Notes: generated by a model not told the origin, from the sequence alone. A DNA stretch of 7,911 bases from Acidimicrobiaceae bacterium (GCA_003455715.1 DMQJ01000376.1:1185-9095), one strand, 5' to 3'. Shown: positions 1 to 7,397, numbered from the stretch's first letter. Made by a program: numbers and translations.

Positions 1-1
1 G

Positions 2-979
2 GGCGGCTACTGGGCGTGGGACCCGGTGGAGAACACCTCGTTGCTCGTCTGGTTGGCAGCGCTGCTCGCGCTGCACGCGCCGAGGCCGCCGATGCTCGGT
101 GCCGTGCCATGGGTGCTCACGCTCGCGGGTGCGGCGCTCGTGCGCTCGGGTGCCGCTCCGTCGGTGCACGCCTTTGCGGCGGCCGCCACTGTGGGCTGGT
201 TGTTGCTGGCGGCAGCGGTCACCACTGCGGGCTGGCTGGCGTGGCATGCGGTGGCCGCCGACCGAGCCGATCGACCCGAGCGCGTTGGCGGTTGGTGGGA
301 CGCAATGGTGCACCCGGTGCCCGTGTTGGTTGGGAGTGCGGCGTTCCTGGTGGTGGTGGCGGGAACACTCTTTCCGCCGCTGGTCGACCTCTTCGGCAAT
401 CGTCGCGGCATGGTGCGCGGCGAGTTCTACTCACGCACCGTCGGCCCGCTGGCAGTGGTGATGCTGCCCTTCCTGCTTGCCCGGCTTCGCACTCCAGCGG
501 CGCGGCTGGCCCACGTCGGCATGGTCGTACTCTGCGTCGGTGTGGCAGCCAGCACCTTCGATCGCGCCGAGATCGTGGTGGTGGGTGACGGCACCAGGGT
601 GGAGGCGGCCGGCCGCGCCGTAGAGGGCCGAGGAGTGTCGGTGGAGCCCGGCCCACGATTCGACGTGCAGCAGGTGGTGGCGACGGTGCGCGTCGATGGG
701 TCGGTGATGCGTCCTGCGCTCGTGGCCTACCCGGAACGAGGGGGAGTGCTCGCCGAGACGGCCATCCACCCGGGTTTGTGGCGCGACGTGCAGGTGGTGC
801 TGCTCGACGCCAACGACCTCGGCATCGCGACCCTCGAGGTGCGTCAGCGCCCGCTGATGTGGCTGGTGTGGCTCGGCGCCTCGCTCACGGCGGTCGGTGC
901 GCTCACTGCTGGTCGTCGTCGGGCGGTGGCGGCTGATCGCCCTGTTGGCGAGCCCGCTTTCGAGCCAACAGTTCGTTGA
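2..979 (+). CDS. ccmF: CcmF-like cytochrome c heme lyase subunit, C-terminal part (5'-partial)
   Basis: Membrane protein of System I cytochrome c maturation, expected to help attach heme to apocytochrome c on the outer face of the membrane. The frame is open from the left edge, so the start is missing; 325 residues remain. The WWD signature GGYWAWDPVEN is at visible residues 1-11. His25 after it, His56 in SVHAFA and His171 in AHVGM sit where, from memory of E. coli CcmF, TM-His1, P-His2 and TM-His2 lie. A typical late CcmF stretch is ETAIHPGLWRDVQVVLLD (252-269), followed by a last membrane helix (about 285-303) and a short basic tail. CcsA/ResC also carries WWD, but the ETAI...RD element and the soluble loop before the last helix favour CcmF. 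The distance between His56 and His171 is shorter than in E. coli. The 3' end overlaps the convergent VWA gene. Family call strong; the missing N-terminus prevents a length check. Confidence 0.88.
   Translation, partial: GGYWAWDPVENTSLLVWLAALLALHAPRPPMLGAVPWVLTLAGAALVRSGAAPSVHAFAAAATVGWLLLAAAVTTAGWLAWHAVAADRADRPERVGGWWDAMVHPVPVLVGSAAFLVVVAGTLFPPLVDLFGNRRGMVRGEFYSRTVGPLAVVMLPFLLARLRTPAARLAHVGMVVLCVGVAASTFDRAEIVVVGDGTRVEAAGRAVEGRGVSVEPGPRFDVQQVVATVRVDGSVMRPALVAYPERGGVLAETAIHPGLWRDVQVVLLDANDLGIATLEVRQRPLMWLVWLGASLTAVGALTAGRRRAVAADRPVGEPAFEPTVR
903..979. other. Tail-to-tail overlap of ccmF and the triple-VWA gene
   Basis: The ccmF stop is TGA at 977-979 (+). The VWA gene stop is at 905-903 (-). 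Both frames are open through these 77 bp, so the last 25 CcmF codons and the last 25 VWA-protein codons are encoded on opposite strands of the same DNA. Both tails lie after the last predicted membrane helix, where sequence constraint is likely low. There is no intergenic space for a conventional terminator. Confidence 0.85.
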
Positions 980-3900
980 CCGCTGCGGTCTGCTGCCCGC
1001 TCGATCTGGGTGGCCGCGGCGAGGGAGCCGCGGATGCCGTCGGAGGGGGTGAGACCGACGAGGTCTTCTTCGGCTCGGACGTGCCCGAGCCGTGACGAGG
1101 TGCGTGGTGGGGGTCGACGGTGCCGAGCCGGGGGAGCGCCGCTCGCACTCGCTGACCGGCTCCTGACAAACCGGCCCGGGCGCCGGCCAGCGTCGCTCCC
1201 CGCAGCGAGAGGCGCGAGAGGGCAACGGCGATCGGCCACAGGATGGCCGCCGCTAGCAGGAACGGCAGGGTGAGGTCGAACAGGCTGCTACCAGGAACCA
1301 GCCCTTCACGGTCCCATGCCTGCGCAGGTTCGATTTCGCCACGTCCCCCCGTTGCCTCCGACGCCCGCACCATCAGCACGCCATCGCTCGCCCCGGGCGC
1401 GTACTCGGCCGGGTAGCTCGCACTGGCCAGCGTGTTGGCCGCCAGCACCGTGTCGCCACCCGACTGCACATTCACCCCGACCGCGTAGGTGCCGTCGCGC
1501 AGGGCCGGAACCTCGGCTTCGAACCGGTTCCCACCCACACGGGTGAGCGGCACCTCGTAGCGCTGGCCGTCGGGCCCGGCGACGATGGCGGTGCCTTCCG
1601 AACCATCGGGGAAGTTGGCCGAGCCCTCCACCGTGATGGTGAGCTGGCCGTTGCGCACGACGGCCTGCGCTGCCCCAGCGGTGTCGCCAGCCTGGAAGGT
1701 GCTCTTCACCACGCGGCTCCAGAAGTCGACGTAGCCGTCCCACCCGGCCCACGCCTGCGACCACTGGCGGCTGGCGTCGCTCGTCCAGCTCGTCACACGG
1801 CCGAGTCCGGCCTGCCAGCTGGCCAGCAACGGGTCGCGGTCGGGGCCGATGCGCAACAGAGTGGCCGCGCCGTTCTTTGCAGTGGTGGCGACGTAGCCGA
1901 ACAACTCGGGTGACGACGTGAGTGGCGCCACGACCGGATCGTTCGACGTCACTTCCGGAAGGAACTCGCCTTCGTTGATGAAGTCGCGGCTGGCGATGAC
2001 GGCTTCCTCGGCCATGATCTGCGGCACGTCGGCCAGGCTGGTGCCGGGGTAGTAGCGGCCTCCACCCTGCAGCGCGATGTCTTCGAGCGAAGGCGCCGCT
2101 CCCTCACCGGTGGCCAGCACCGAGACCGTGATGCCGAACTCGTCGTACAACTCGCCGGCACGCTCGGCGGTGCGTTCGATGAGGCGCACGTCGGTGAAGC
2201 CGTCGCTGAAGAGGATGATGTGCTTGATCTCTGCATCGCTTTCGAGGAGCCGCTCGGCAGGCTCCTCCAACGCTTCGAGGATGTCGGTGCTGCCGTCGGG
2301 GCGAAGTCTGCCGAGGCCATCGTCGATGACGTCCTGGCCTGGAAGCTGTTGCAGCTCGATGACCCATTCGGTGCCACCCGACCAGGCCATCACGCCGATC
2401 TCGTCGCTCTGCGTAAGGGCCTCGATGGTGCGCTCGGCCGCGGCGCGGGCGATGTCAGTCTTGTTGATGCCACCCTCGTCGCCGTCGGAGGTCATCGTGC
2501 CGCTGTCGCAATGGCAGTTGGCCATCGAACCCGACGTGTCGATGCTGAGCACCTCGGCCACCGTCTTGCGGCGAGTGGGGTCGAGGATCTCGCTGTCGAC
2601 CGGCAGCAGGTCGCTGAGCGGCGAGTCGCGGTACCCGCCGACGCCGTAGCTGCGCGGACCTCCGATGGTGACGAGGCCGCGGCCCAGATCGCGCACTGCC
2701 GTGGTGAGGTGTTCGATCTGCACCGTGGTGAGCGACGACGCCGGAACGTCGACGAGCACGATGCCCGCGTAGGTGGCAAGTTCCTGCACCGCGGGGAGTT
2801 CCGCCGGGCTGATCACCTTCACCTGCACGCCTCCGGCTTCCAGAGCGGAAGTGAGGTCGGCCGCCTCGCCACCTGCGCCTTCCACGACGAGCACTGTGGC
2901 CGGGCCGTCAACCGGCACCGCCGCGAAGGCGGCGTCGTTCTCGGGGCGGGCATCGCCGGCGCGGGTGACGATGGCCTGATAGCGCAACACAGCGGCCGGC
3001 GTGTCGCCTGCCTCGTCGGTGAACGTGACGGTGTTGGTGCCCACCTCGAGGTCGACCTGCTGGGTGCCCACGTCGGCGCCATCGCGGCGCAGCACGACCG
3101 TTGCTGGGCCCGGCTCTGTCGCCTCCACCTGTACGTCGACTCGAATCGAGTCACCCACCCTTGCCAAGCGCGGCACATCGATTCCGAGGATGGCGGCGTC
3201 GGTGCCTGCCGCAGCTTCGATGGTGTGCACCTCCACCTGCACACCGGCGCCAGCGGCGGCCTGCGCCTCCTCAAGGAGATCGCCACGGGTGGCGCGGCCG
3301 TCGCTGAGGATGACGACGCGGCGCATGGTGTCAGAGGGCAGCACTGCGGTGCCAAGACGCAGCGCAGTGGCCAGGTCGGTGGCCGACTGATCCACCACCA
3401 CCGCTGGGCGATCGAACTCCGACGACTGTTCGAGCACGCGGTCGAGACGGGCATCGCCGCCGAACACCACCACCGCGCTCAGCGAATCTTCGGGACGTTC
3501 ACGCAGCGCCTCCCGTAGCCAGTCCAACGCCGCTGCGTCGCCGGACGGACCCAATGATGCCGAGCCATCGAGCAGGAACACCGTGGCAACCCGATCGCTC
3601 TCCCGGCGCACATCGGGGGCAAAGAGCGCACCGAGCAGCAACGCCACCACGGCGACGCGGGCGGCCACCGCGAATCGCCACTGTCGACGGGTGACCCCGA
3701 GCTTGCGCCAGGCCAGCCACACCTCCAACAGTAGGAGCGCCAACAACGGGGCGACCACCCACGGCAGCAGCGAATGCTCACGCCGAGCCGGGGTGGTGTC
3801 GCGGCGGACGTCGTCGACCGGCGGCACCACGGTGTCGCGGGGAGAGATCTGCGACTCGTCGGGCGACGGGTTGACGGCGACGAGGCGGTCGTTGCGGCCC

Positions 3901-5513
3901 TCCACGGAGATCACCCAGAACCCAGGCCTGTCGGCTCGGAGGGCGGGATCACCGACGGCGAACTGGCGGGGCTGGCCGTCGGGGCCGACGACCGCGCCGG
4001 CCGTGGCAGGGTCGATGGGCAGCGGGGAACCCACCTCCAGCGATGCAGTGGCTTGCGCCGTACCGCTGAGCTCGGTGAGCAGCCGGTCGCCGAGCACCGG
4101 GAACGCCACCTGCAGGGGAAGGTTCGAGTCGGTGAGCGTGAACGTGAGGTATGCGAAGCGCTGGCCACCATGCACACCGCGCAGCAGCAGCGGAGCGTTC
4201 TCGCCGGCGACCAGCACGTCGACGTCGATTGTCGGGGTCACTCGCTGAGCGGCGGCGATGGCCACCTGCGTGAGGTCGACGTCGGCGAGCAGCGGGTCGT
4301 CGCTGCGTAGCAATGTCACCGCGGGTGTTTCGACCGTGCCGGTGACATCGACACCGTCAACCCCTCCTGGGGGAGCGATTGCGAGGAACGGTGCCTTCGG
4401 TTCGGCGGGCACGCGGACGCCGCCGTACACCACCACGTCGAAGCCGTCGCCGTCGGGGCCGGTCTCGCCGGTAGCAACCTCGATGGTGCTCACCTCCACC
4501 CCGGGCATCGAGGTGAACAGTTCTGCCCAGAACAGCGTGTCGCCGGCAAGCAGCACTTTCAGATCGGGTCGCTCGGCACCCACTGCGACGCCCACGTCGT
4601 CGGCAGCCAGCAGGTCGCCGCCGTCGAGGTAGGCCTCCACACGGTCTCCCGACGGAACGTCGGCCTCCACCACGGTGGTGCCGCGCGCCGCGATCGACAC
4701 CGATTGTGTGCTGGAGGTGGCGCCATCGACATCGATGCGAACCGATTGGGTGACATCGGTGGCACCGTTGTTGCGCACCGTTACCCGAACGTGCAGGCCG
4801 CTGCCCCGTGGCTCTGCGTCGACCGAGACGATGGCCCGGTTGTCGTCGCGTGAACCGACTCGTTCGTAGCGAGTGTTGGGTGGTAGCAGCTTCTCTTCAT
4901 CGGCCGTGATTCCCCCGTCGCTGATGAAGACGAAACCGATGTCGGCAGCCGCCGTGTCGAGGCTCTGCGCCAAGGTGAACGCACCGGCGAAGTCGGCGTG
5001 TCCGGTGGTGGTGTCGATGGCGCGCAGCGACGTGTTGAAGGCGTCCTCGTCGTCGCTGGCGGTGAGCACCACGCGCGGCCGGTCGGAGGCGATGACCACA
5101 GAGGCGATGCCCCCATCCGGCAGGTCGGCGCGTAGCGAGGCCGCTCGCTCGACCGCCAACTGCATCCGGTCTGGGCGCCCATCAAGCGCCGCCATCGAGC
5201 CGCTGGCGTCGATGATGAACACGGTGTGCTCGCTGAGTTCGGCGGCCTCGAGGCGAACGGGCTGCGCAACTGCCAGCGCCAACAGCGCCACGGCGAGCAG
5301 TTGGGCGAGCAGCAGCAGGCTCCACCGCAGCTTCTGCCAAGGCGACGCGGCACTCACCGGCCGTTCGATGGCCCGCCACAGGAAGGTGGAGCTCACCGTC
5401 ACCTGTTGGCGCCGCGGCCGCAGGATGTGCAGCAGCACCACCGGAATGGCGAGGCCGAGGAGCGCGAGCCCTGCAGGGTTGGTGAACGACCACGAGAACG
5501 ACAGGAGGGGCAT
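903..5513 (-). CDS. Giant membrane protein with three VWA domains (BatA-like plus GATase-like/VWA fusion)
   Basis: 1536 residues. The N-terminus is BatA-like: helix about 12-31, RPRR loop, helix 63-85. VWA1 (about 96-215) has MIDAS D102-A-S-G-S106 and SDG 198-200. Ig/CARDB-like strands (225-312) and a degenerate GATase-like segment (317-385) follow. Helices 582-601 and 615-632 flank a basic loop. VWA2 (641-770) has D649-G-S-A-S653, T712, D738. A second CARDB-like region (771-868) precedes a class I GATase-like fold (871-972, GGPRSYGVGGY) without an evident catalytic Cys. VWA3 (985-1168) has D992-T-S-G-S996, T1076, D1104 and a CHC insert at 1000-1002. The Trp-rich block 1239-1270 is typical of GATase/VWA proteins. 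A last helix (1411-1433) precedes a basic Pro/Ser tail ending NELLARKRAR. The positive-inside rule puts all VWA domains outside. ATG overlaps the DUF58 stop (TGATG). Probable role: metal-dependent protein binding with the MoxR/DUF58 partners; substrate unknown. Confidence 0.9.
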   Translation of the reverse strand: MPLLSFSWSFTNPAGLALLGLAIPVVLLHILRPRRQQVTVSSTFLWRAIERPVSAASPWQKLRWSLLLLAQLLAVALLALAVAQPVRLEAAELSEHTVFIIDASGSMAALDGRPDRMQLAVERAASLRADLPDGGIASVVIASDRPRVVLTASDDEDAFNTSLRAIDTTTGHADFAGAFTLAQSLDTAAADIGFVFISDGGITADEEKLLPPNTRYERVGSRDDNRAIVSVDAEPRGSGLHVRVTVRNNGATDVTQSVRIDVDGATSSTQSVSIAARGTTVVEADVPSGDRVEAYLDGGDLLAADDVGVAVGAERPDLKVLLAGDTLFWAELFTSMPGVEVSTIEVATGETGPDGDGFDVVVYGGVRVPAEPKAPFLAIAPPGGVDGVDVTGTVETPAVTLLRSDDPLLADVDLTQVAIAAAQRVTPTIDVDVLVAGENAPLLLRGVHGGQRFAYLTFTLTDSNLPLQVAFPVLGDRLLTELSGTAQATASLEVGSPLPIDPATAGAVVGPDGQPRQFAVGDPALRADRPGFWVISVEGRNDRLVAVNPSPDESQISPRDTVVPPVDDVRRDTTPARREHSLLPWVVAPLLALLLLEVWLAWRKLGVTRRQWRFAVAARVAVVALLLGALFAPDVRRESDRVATVFLLDGSASLGPSGDAAALDWLREALRERPEDSLSAVVVFGGDARLDRVLEQSSEFDRPAVVVDQSATDLATALRLGTAVLPSDTMRRVVILSDGRATRGDLLEEAQAAAGAGVQVEVHTIEAAAGTDAAILGIDVPRLARVGDSIRVDVQVEATEPGPATVVLRRDGADVGTQQVDLEVGTNTVTFTDEAGDTPAAVLRYQAIVTRAGDARPENDAAFAAVPVDGPATVLVVEGAGGEAADLTSALEAGGVQVKVISPAELPAVQELATYAGIVLVDVPASSLTTVQIEHLTTAVRDLGRGLVTIGGPRSYGVGGYRDSPLSDLLPVDSEILDPTRRKTVAEVLSIDTSGSMANCHCDSGTMTSDGDEGGINKTDIARAAAERTIEALTQSDEIGVMAWSGGTEWVIELQQLPGQDVIDDGLGRLRPDGSTDILEALEEPAERLLESDAEIKHIILFSDGFTDVRLIERTAERAGELYDEFGITVSVLATGEGAAPSLEDIALQGGGRYYPGTSLADVPQIMAEEAVIASRDFINEGEFLPEVTSNDPVVAPLTSSPELFGYVATTAKNGAATLLRIGPDRDPLLASWQAGLGRVTSWTSDASRQWSQAWAGWDGYVDFWSRVVKSTFQAGDTAGAAQAVVRNGQLTITVEGSANFPDGSEGTAIVAGPDGQRYEVPLTRVGGNRFEAEVPALRDGTYAVGVNVQSGGDTVLAANTLASASYPAEYAPGASDGVLMVRASEATGGRGEIEPAQAWDREGLVPGSSLFDLTLPFLLAAAILWPIAVALSRLSLRGATLAGARAGLSGAGQRVRAALPRLGTVDPHHAPRHGSGTSEPKKTSSVSPPPTASAAPSPRPPRSSGQQTAAVNELLARKRARQQGDQPPPPDDDQQ
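1014..1033 (+). terminator. Candidate hairpin downstream of ccmF (weak)
   Basis: CCGCGGC at 1014-1020 and GCCGCGG at 1027-1033 form a perfect 7-bp GC stem with a 6-base loop, 35 bases after the ccmF stop. No T tract follows (ATGCCGTCGG), and the hairpin lies inside the coding sequence of the opposite-strand VWA gene, in its low-complexity tail. High-GC bacteria sometimes terminate without a T tract, but such palindromes are also common by chance at this GC content. Confidence 0.2.
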
Positions 5514-5515
5514 CA
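5511..5515 (-). other. TGATG stop/start overlap, DUF58 gene to triple-VWA gene
   Basis: The DUF58 stop TGA (5515-5513) shares a base with the VWA gene ATG (5513-5511). A purine stretch GAGGAAGG lies at 5533-5526, twelve or more bases before the ATG. That is farther than ideal, so coupling probably drives initiation. Confidence 0.85.
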
Positions 5516-6376
5516 GCGCACCACGCCTTCCTCGCGCCAGCCGCGCAGCACAACCTCATCGATCGGCGTGCTGGCCAGCACCTGCTGGTACGCGGCTCCG
5601 CGTGAGCGGCACCGGGCAGCCGCGTCGCGCAGCCACTGGTCGACGACCTCTCGGTAGGTGCGGACGCTGTCGAGGCTGAGGCTCACCGGCACCGTCTCAC
5701 CGCTCTCAGCGTCGACCACGTCGAGATCGCCGATGAGTTCGGGGGACAGCTCTTCTTCGGCGAGGACATGCAAGACCGTCACCTCGCCGCCGCGTGCGGG
5801 AAGCCGGTCGATGGCGGGCTCCCAGCTTGGGGTGAGGAGATCGCTGATGACCACCGTGACACCTGCGGGGCCGGGGCGAGCGAGGAGGTCGCCAGCGGCG
5901 GAGCGCAGATCGGTGGGGCCAGCGGTGGTGAGGGCCTCCAACCGGCGGAACAGCGCGGTGACGGCGTGGCGCCCGGCGAACCGTTGGGGAGGAGCCCCGG
6001 CAGGCTCGAGGTGCAGGGTGACCGTGTCGCGTCGGGTGAGCGCGAGAAAGCCCACCGCCGCGGCGAGCCGTTGCGCCTGCAGCAGCTTGCCGTAGTGGCC
6101 CATCGATGCAGAGATGTCGAGCAGGATGCGGATGCTGAGATCGTCCTCCGCCTCGAACAGACGAACGAACAGCTGCCCGGTGCGTGCGTAGAGCGCATAG
6201 TCGATACGCCGGTAGTCGTCGCCGGGGTGGTACTCCCGCTGGTCGGCGAAATCGAGCGAGTTGCCGAAGCGTGAGGAACGGTGCTCGCCCGCAAAGCGAC
6301 CCGCGAGCCGACGACGAGTGCGTAACTGCACCCGTTCGAGTTGGCTCAACAGCTCGGGCGACAGCAGCTCGGTCAT
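5513..6376 (-). CDS. DUF58 family protein with VWA domain
   Basis: 287 residues, no membrane helix or signal peptide, so probably cytoplasmic. The DUF58 signature lies at residues 38-60: G38-N-S, DF at 42-43, then REYHPGDDYRRIDY (47-60). The VWA-like core follows, with MIDAS D87-I-S-A-S91, T155 in GPTDL and SDL at 178-180, so the metal site looks complete. DUF58 proteins are regularly encoded beside MoxR ATPases and are thought to act as adaptors or partners for them; no enzymatic reaction is known. I chose the ATG at 6376 because the DUF58 homology begins right after it and it overlaps the moxR stop as ATGA. The same frame stays open upstream to about 7270, but that part is antiparallel-free shadow of moxR in another frame. 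No Shine-Dalgarno is visible before this ATG, so translation probably depends on coupling to moxR. Its stop shares one base with the start of the downstream VWA gene. Confidence 0.93.
   Translation of the reverse strand: MTELLSPELLSQLERVQLRTRRRLAGRFAGEHRSSRFGNSLDFADQREYHPGDDYRRIDYALYARTGQLFVRLFEAEDDLSIRILLDISASMGHYGKLLQAQRLAAAVGFLALTRRDTVTLHLEPAGAPPQRFAGRHAVTALFRRLEALTTAGPTDLRSAAGDLLARPGPAGVTVVISDLLTPSWEPAIDRLPARGGEVTVLHVLAEEELSPELIGDLDVVDAESGETVPVSLSLDSVRTYREVVDQWLRDAAARCRSRGAAYQQVLASTPIDEVVLRGWREEGVVR
6373..6376 (-). other. ATGA start/stop overlap, moxR to DUF58 gene
   Basis: The DUF58 ATG (6376-6374) and the moxR TGA (6375-6373) overlap by four bases in all. No purine-rich Shine-Dalgarno is seen in the preceding 15 bases, so DUF58 synthesis probably relies on ribosomes that have just finished moxR. 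This would tie the two products to a similar ratio. Confidence 0.85.
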
Positions 6377-7395
6377 GAAGCGCCGCGCATGCCTGCCGTG
6401 GGTTCGGGGACGTGCTCGAGCAGCGACGACACGAGGTGCTCGGGGCTGATGCCATCGGCGGTGGCCTCGTACCCCACCACCATGCGGTGCCGCAGCGCGG
6501 CGAGGGCGACGCCGCGGATGTCGGCAATCGACACGTTGGGCCGGCCGTCGAGCAGTGCGCTCACCTTGCCTGCGAGCACGAGCGCCTGGGCGCCTCGCGG
6601 TGAGGCGCCGAATCGTACGTAGCGACGCACCGGTTCCGGAGCCGACTCGGCGTCGGGGTGCGTGGCCACCACAAGGTCGACCGCGTGACGCATCACGTGA
6701 CTTGCCACTGGCACACGGCGGGTGAGGTCGATCATCGCCATCAGAGTTCGGGCGTCGGCGACTCGCTCGAGTGCCACGGAGTGCGTGCCGGTGGTGCGTT
6801 CCAGAACGGTGACCAGGTCGTCTGCCGAAGGGAAGGGCACCCAGGCCTTGAGTAGGAATCGGTCGAGCTGGGCCTCCGGCAATGGGTAGGTGCCCTCCAT
6901 CTCCAGCGGGTTCTGGGTGGCCATGACCAGAAACGGGCGGGGGAGCGGGCGAGTGGCGCCACCGGCGGTGACGGCACGCTCCTGCATCGCTTCGAGGAGT
7001 GCCGACTGAGTCTTGGGTGTCGCCCGGTTCACTTCGTCGGCGAGGACGAAGCTGGCGAAAACGGGGCCAGGGCGGAAGCGGAACGTCTTGTGCCCATGCT
7101 CGTCCTCCTCGAGCACCTGGGTGCCGACGATGTCGGCAGGCATGAGGTCGGGAGTGAACTGCACACGGCTGAAGGGAAGGTCGACTGCGTCGGAGAGGGC
7201 CTTCAGCAGCATCGTCTTGCCCAGGCCAGGAACGCCTTCGAGCAGTGCATGGCCTTCGGCGAGCAGGCAAGTGACCACCGTGCGAACCAGTGCGTCTTGG
7301 CCGACGATGACCTTGCCCACCTCAGCTTCGATGGCCCTCGCGAGGCCGGCGTACTCCTCGGGCGACACCGTGGGTAGCGCTTCGTTGTCGGCCAT
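6373..7395 (-). CDS. MoxR-family AAA+ ATPase
   Basis: 340 residues, the usual size for the MoxR family. Motifs in order: Walker A GVPGLGKT (54-61), MoxR-typical segment RVQFTPDLMPADIVG (77-91), Walker B VLADE (117-121) followed by VNRA, sensor 1 ATQNP (159-163), LDRF (177-180) with the probable arginine finger R179, and sensor 2 GASPRG (263-268, R267). All ATPase elements look intact. MoxR proteins are cytoplasmic ATPases thought to use ATP to assemble or remodel partner complexes, often with VWA proteins providing the metal-dependent contact; the client here is unknown. The ATG at 7395 is preceded by AAGGAG with a 7-base spacer and overlaps the stop of the upstream Gly-rich gene as TGATG. 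The stop overlaps the DUF58 start as ATGA. I give no gene symbol because moxR is used for many paralogues. Confidence 0.96.
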   Translation of the reverse strand: MADNEALPTVSPEEYAGLARAIEAEVGKVIVGQDALVRTVVTCLLAEGHALLEGVPGLGKTMLLKALSDAVDLPFSRVQFTPDLMPADIVGTQVLEEDEHGHKTFRFRPGPVFASFVLADEVNRATPKTQSALLEAMQERAVTAGGATRPLPRPFLVMATQNPLEMEGTYPLPEAQLDRFLLKAWVPFPSADDLVTVLERTTGTHSVALERVADARTLMAMIDLTRRVPVASHVMRHAVDLVVATHPDAESAPEPVRRYVRFGASPRGAQALVLAGKVSALLDGRPNVSIADIRGVALAALRHRMVVGYEATADGISPEHLVSSLLEHVPEPTAGMRGAS

Positions 7396-7397
7396 CA
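7393..7397 (-). other. TGATG stop/start overlap, Gly-rich gene to moxR
   Basis: On the minus strand the stop TGA (7397-7395) and the start ATG (7395-7393) share one base. This supports co-transcription and translational coupling, helped by the AAGGAG site just upstream. Confidence 0.85.

Noticed and set aside
921..942. GGGCG/CGCCC inverted repeat in the convergent overlap as a bidirectional terminator
   Set aside because: Only a 5-bp stem with a 12-base loop and no T tract on either strand; expected by chance at this GC content.
26..979. GTG at 26 as the real start of the first gene
   Set aside because: The codon is the Val of the WWD motif (DPVEN). The frame is open to the left edge and the motif residues before it are coding.
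431..1225. 264-codon minus-strand open frame across the ccmF 3' end
   Set aside because: It is antisense to ccmF, out of frame with the VWA gene, and has a low-complexity Arg/His/Pro composition.
2220..3518. 432-codon plus-strand open frame
   Set aside because: It is wholly antisense to the VWA2-to-VWA3 region. The product is His/Arg/Gly-rich with no recognisable motif, as expected from GC-rich antisense frames.
6377..7270. Upstream extension of the DUF58 frame (about 298 extra residues)
   Set aside because: This part overlaps moxR in another frame and gives an Arg/Pro/His-rich translation. The DUF58 homology starts at the ATG at 6376, which overlaps the moxR stop.
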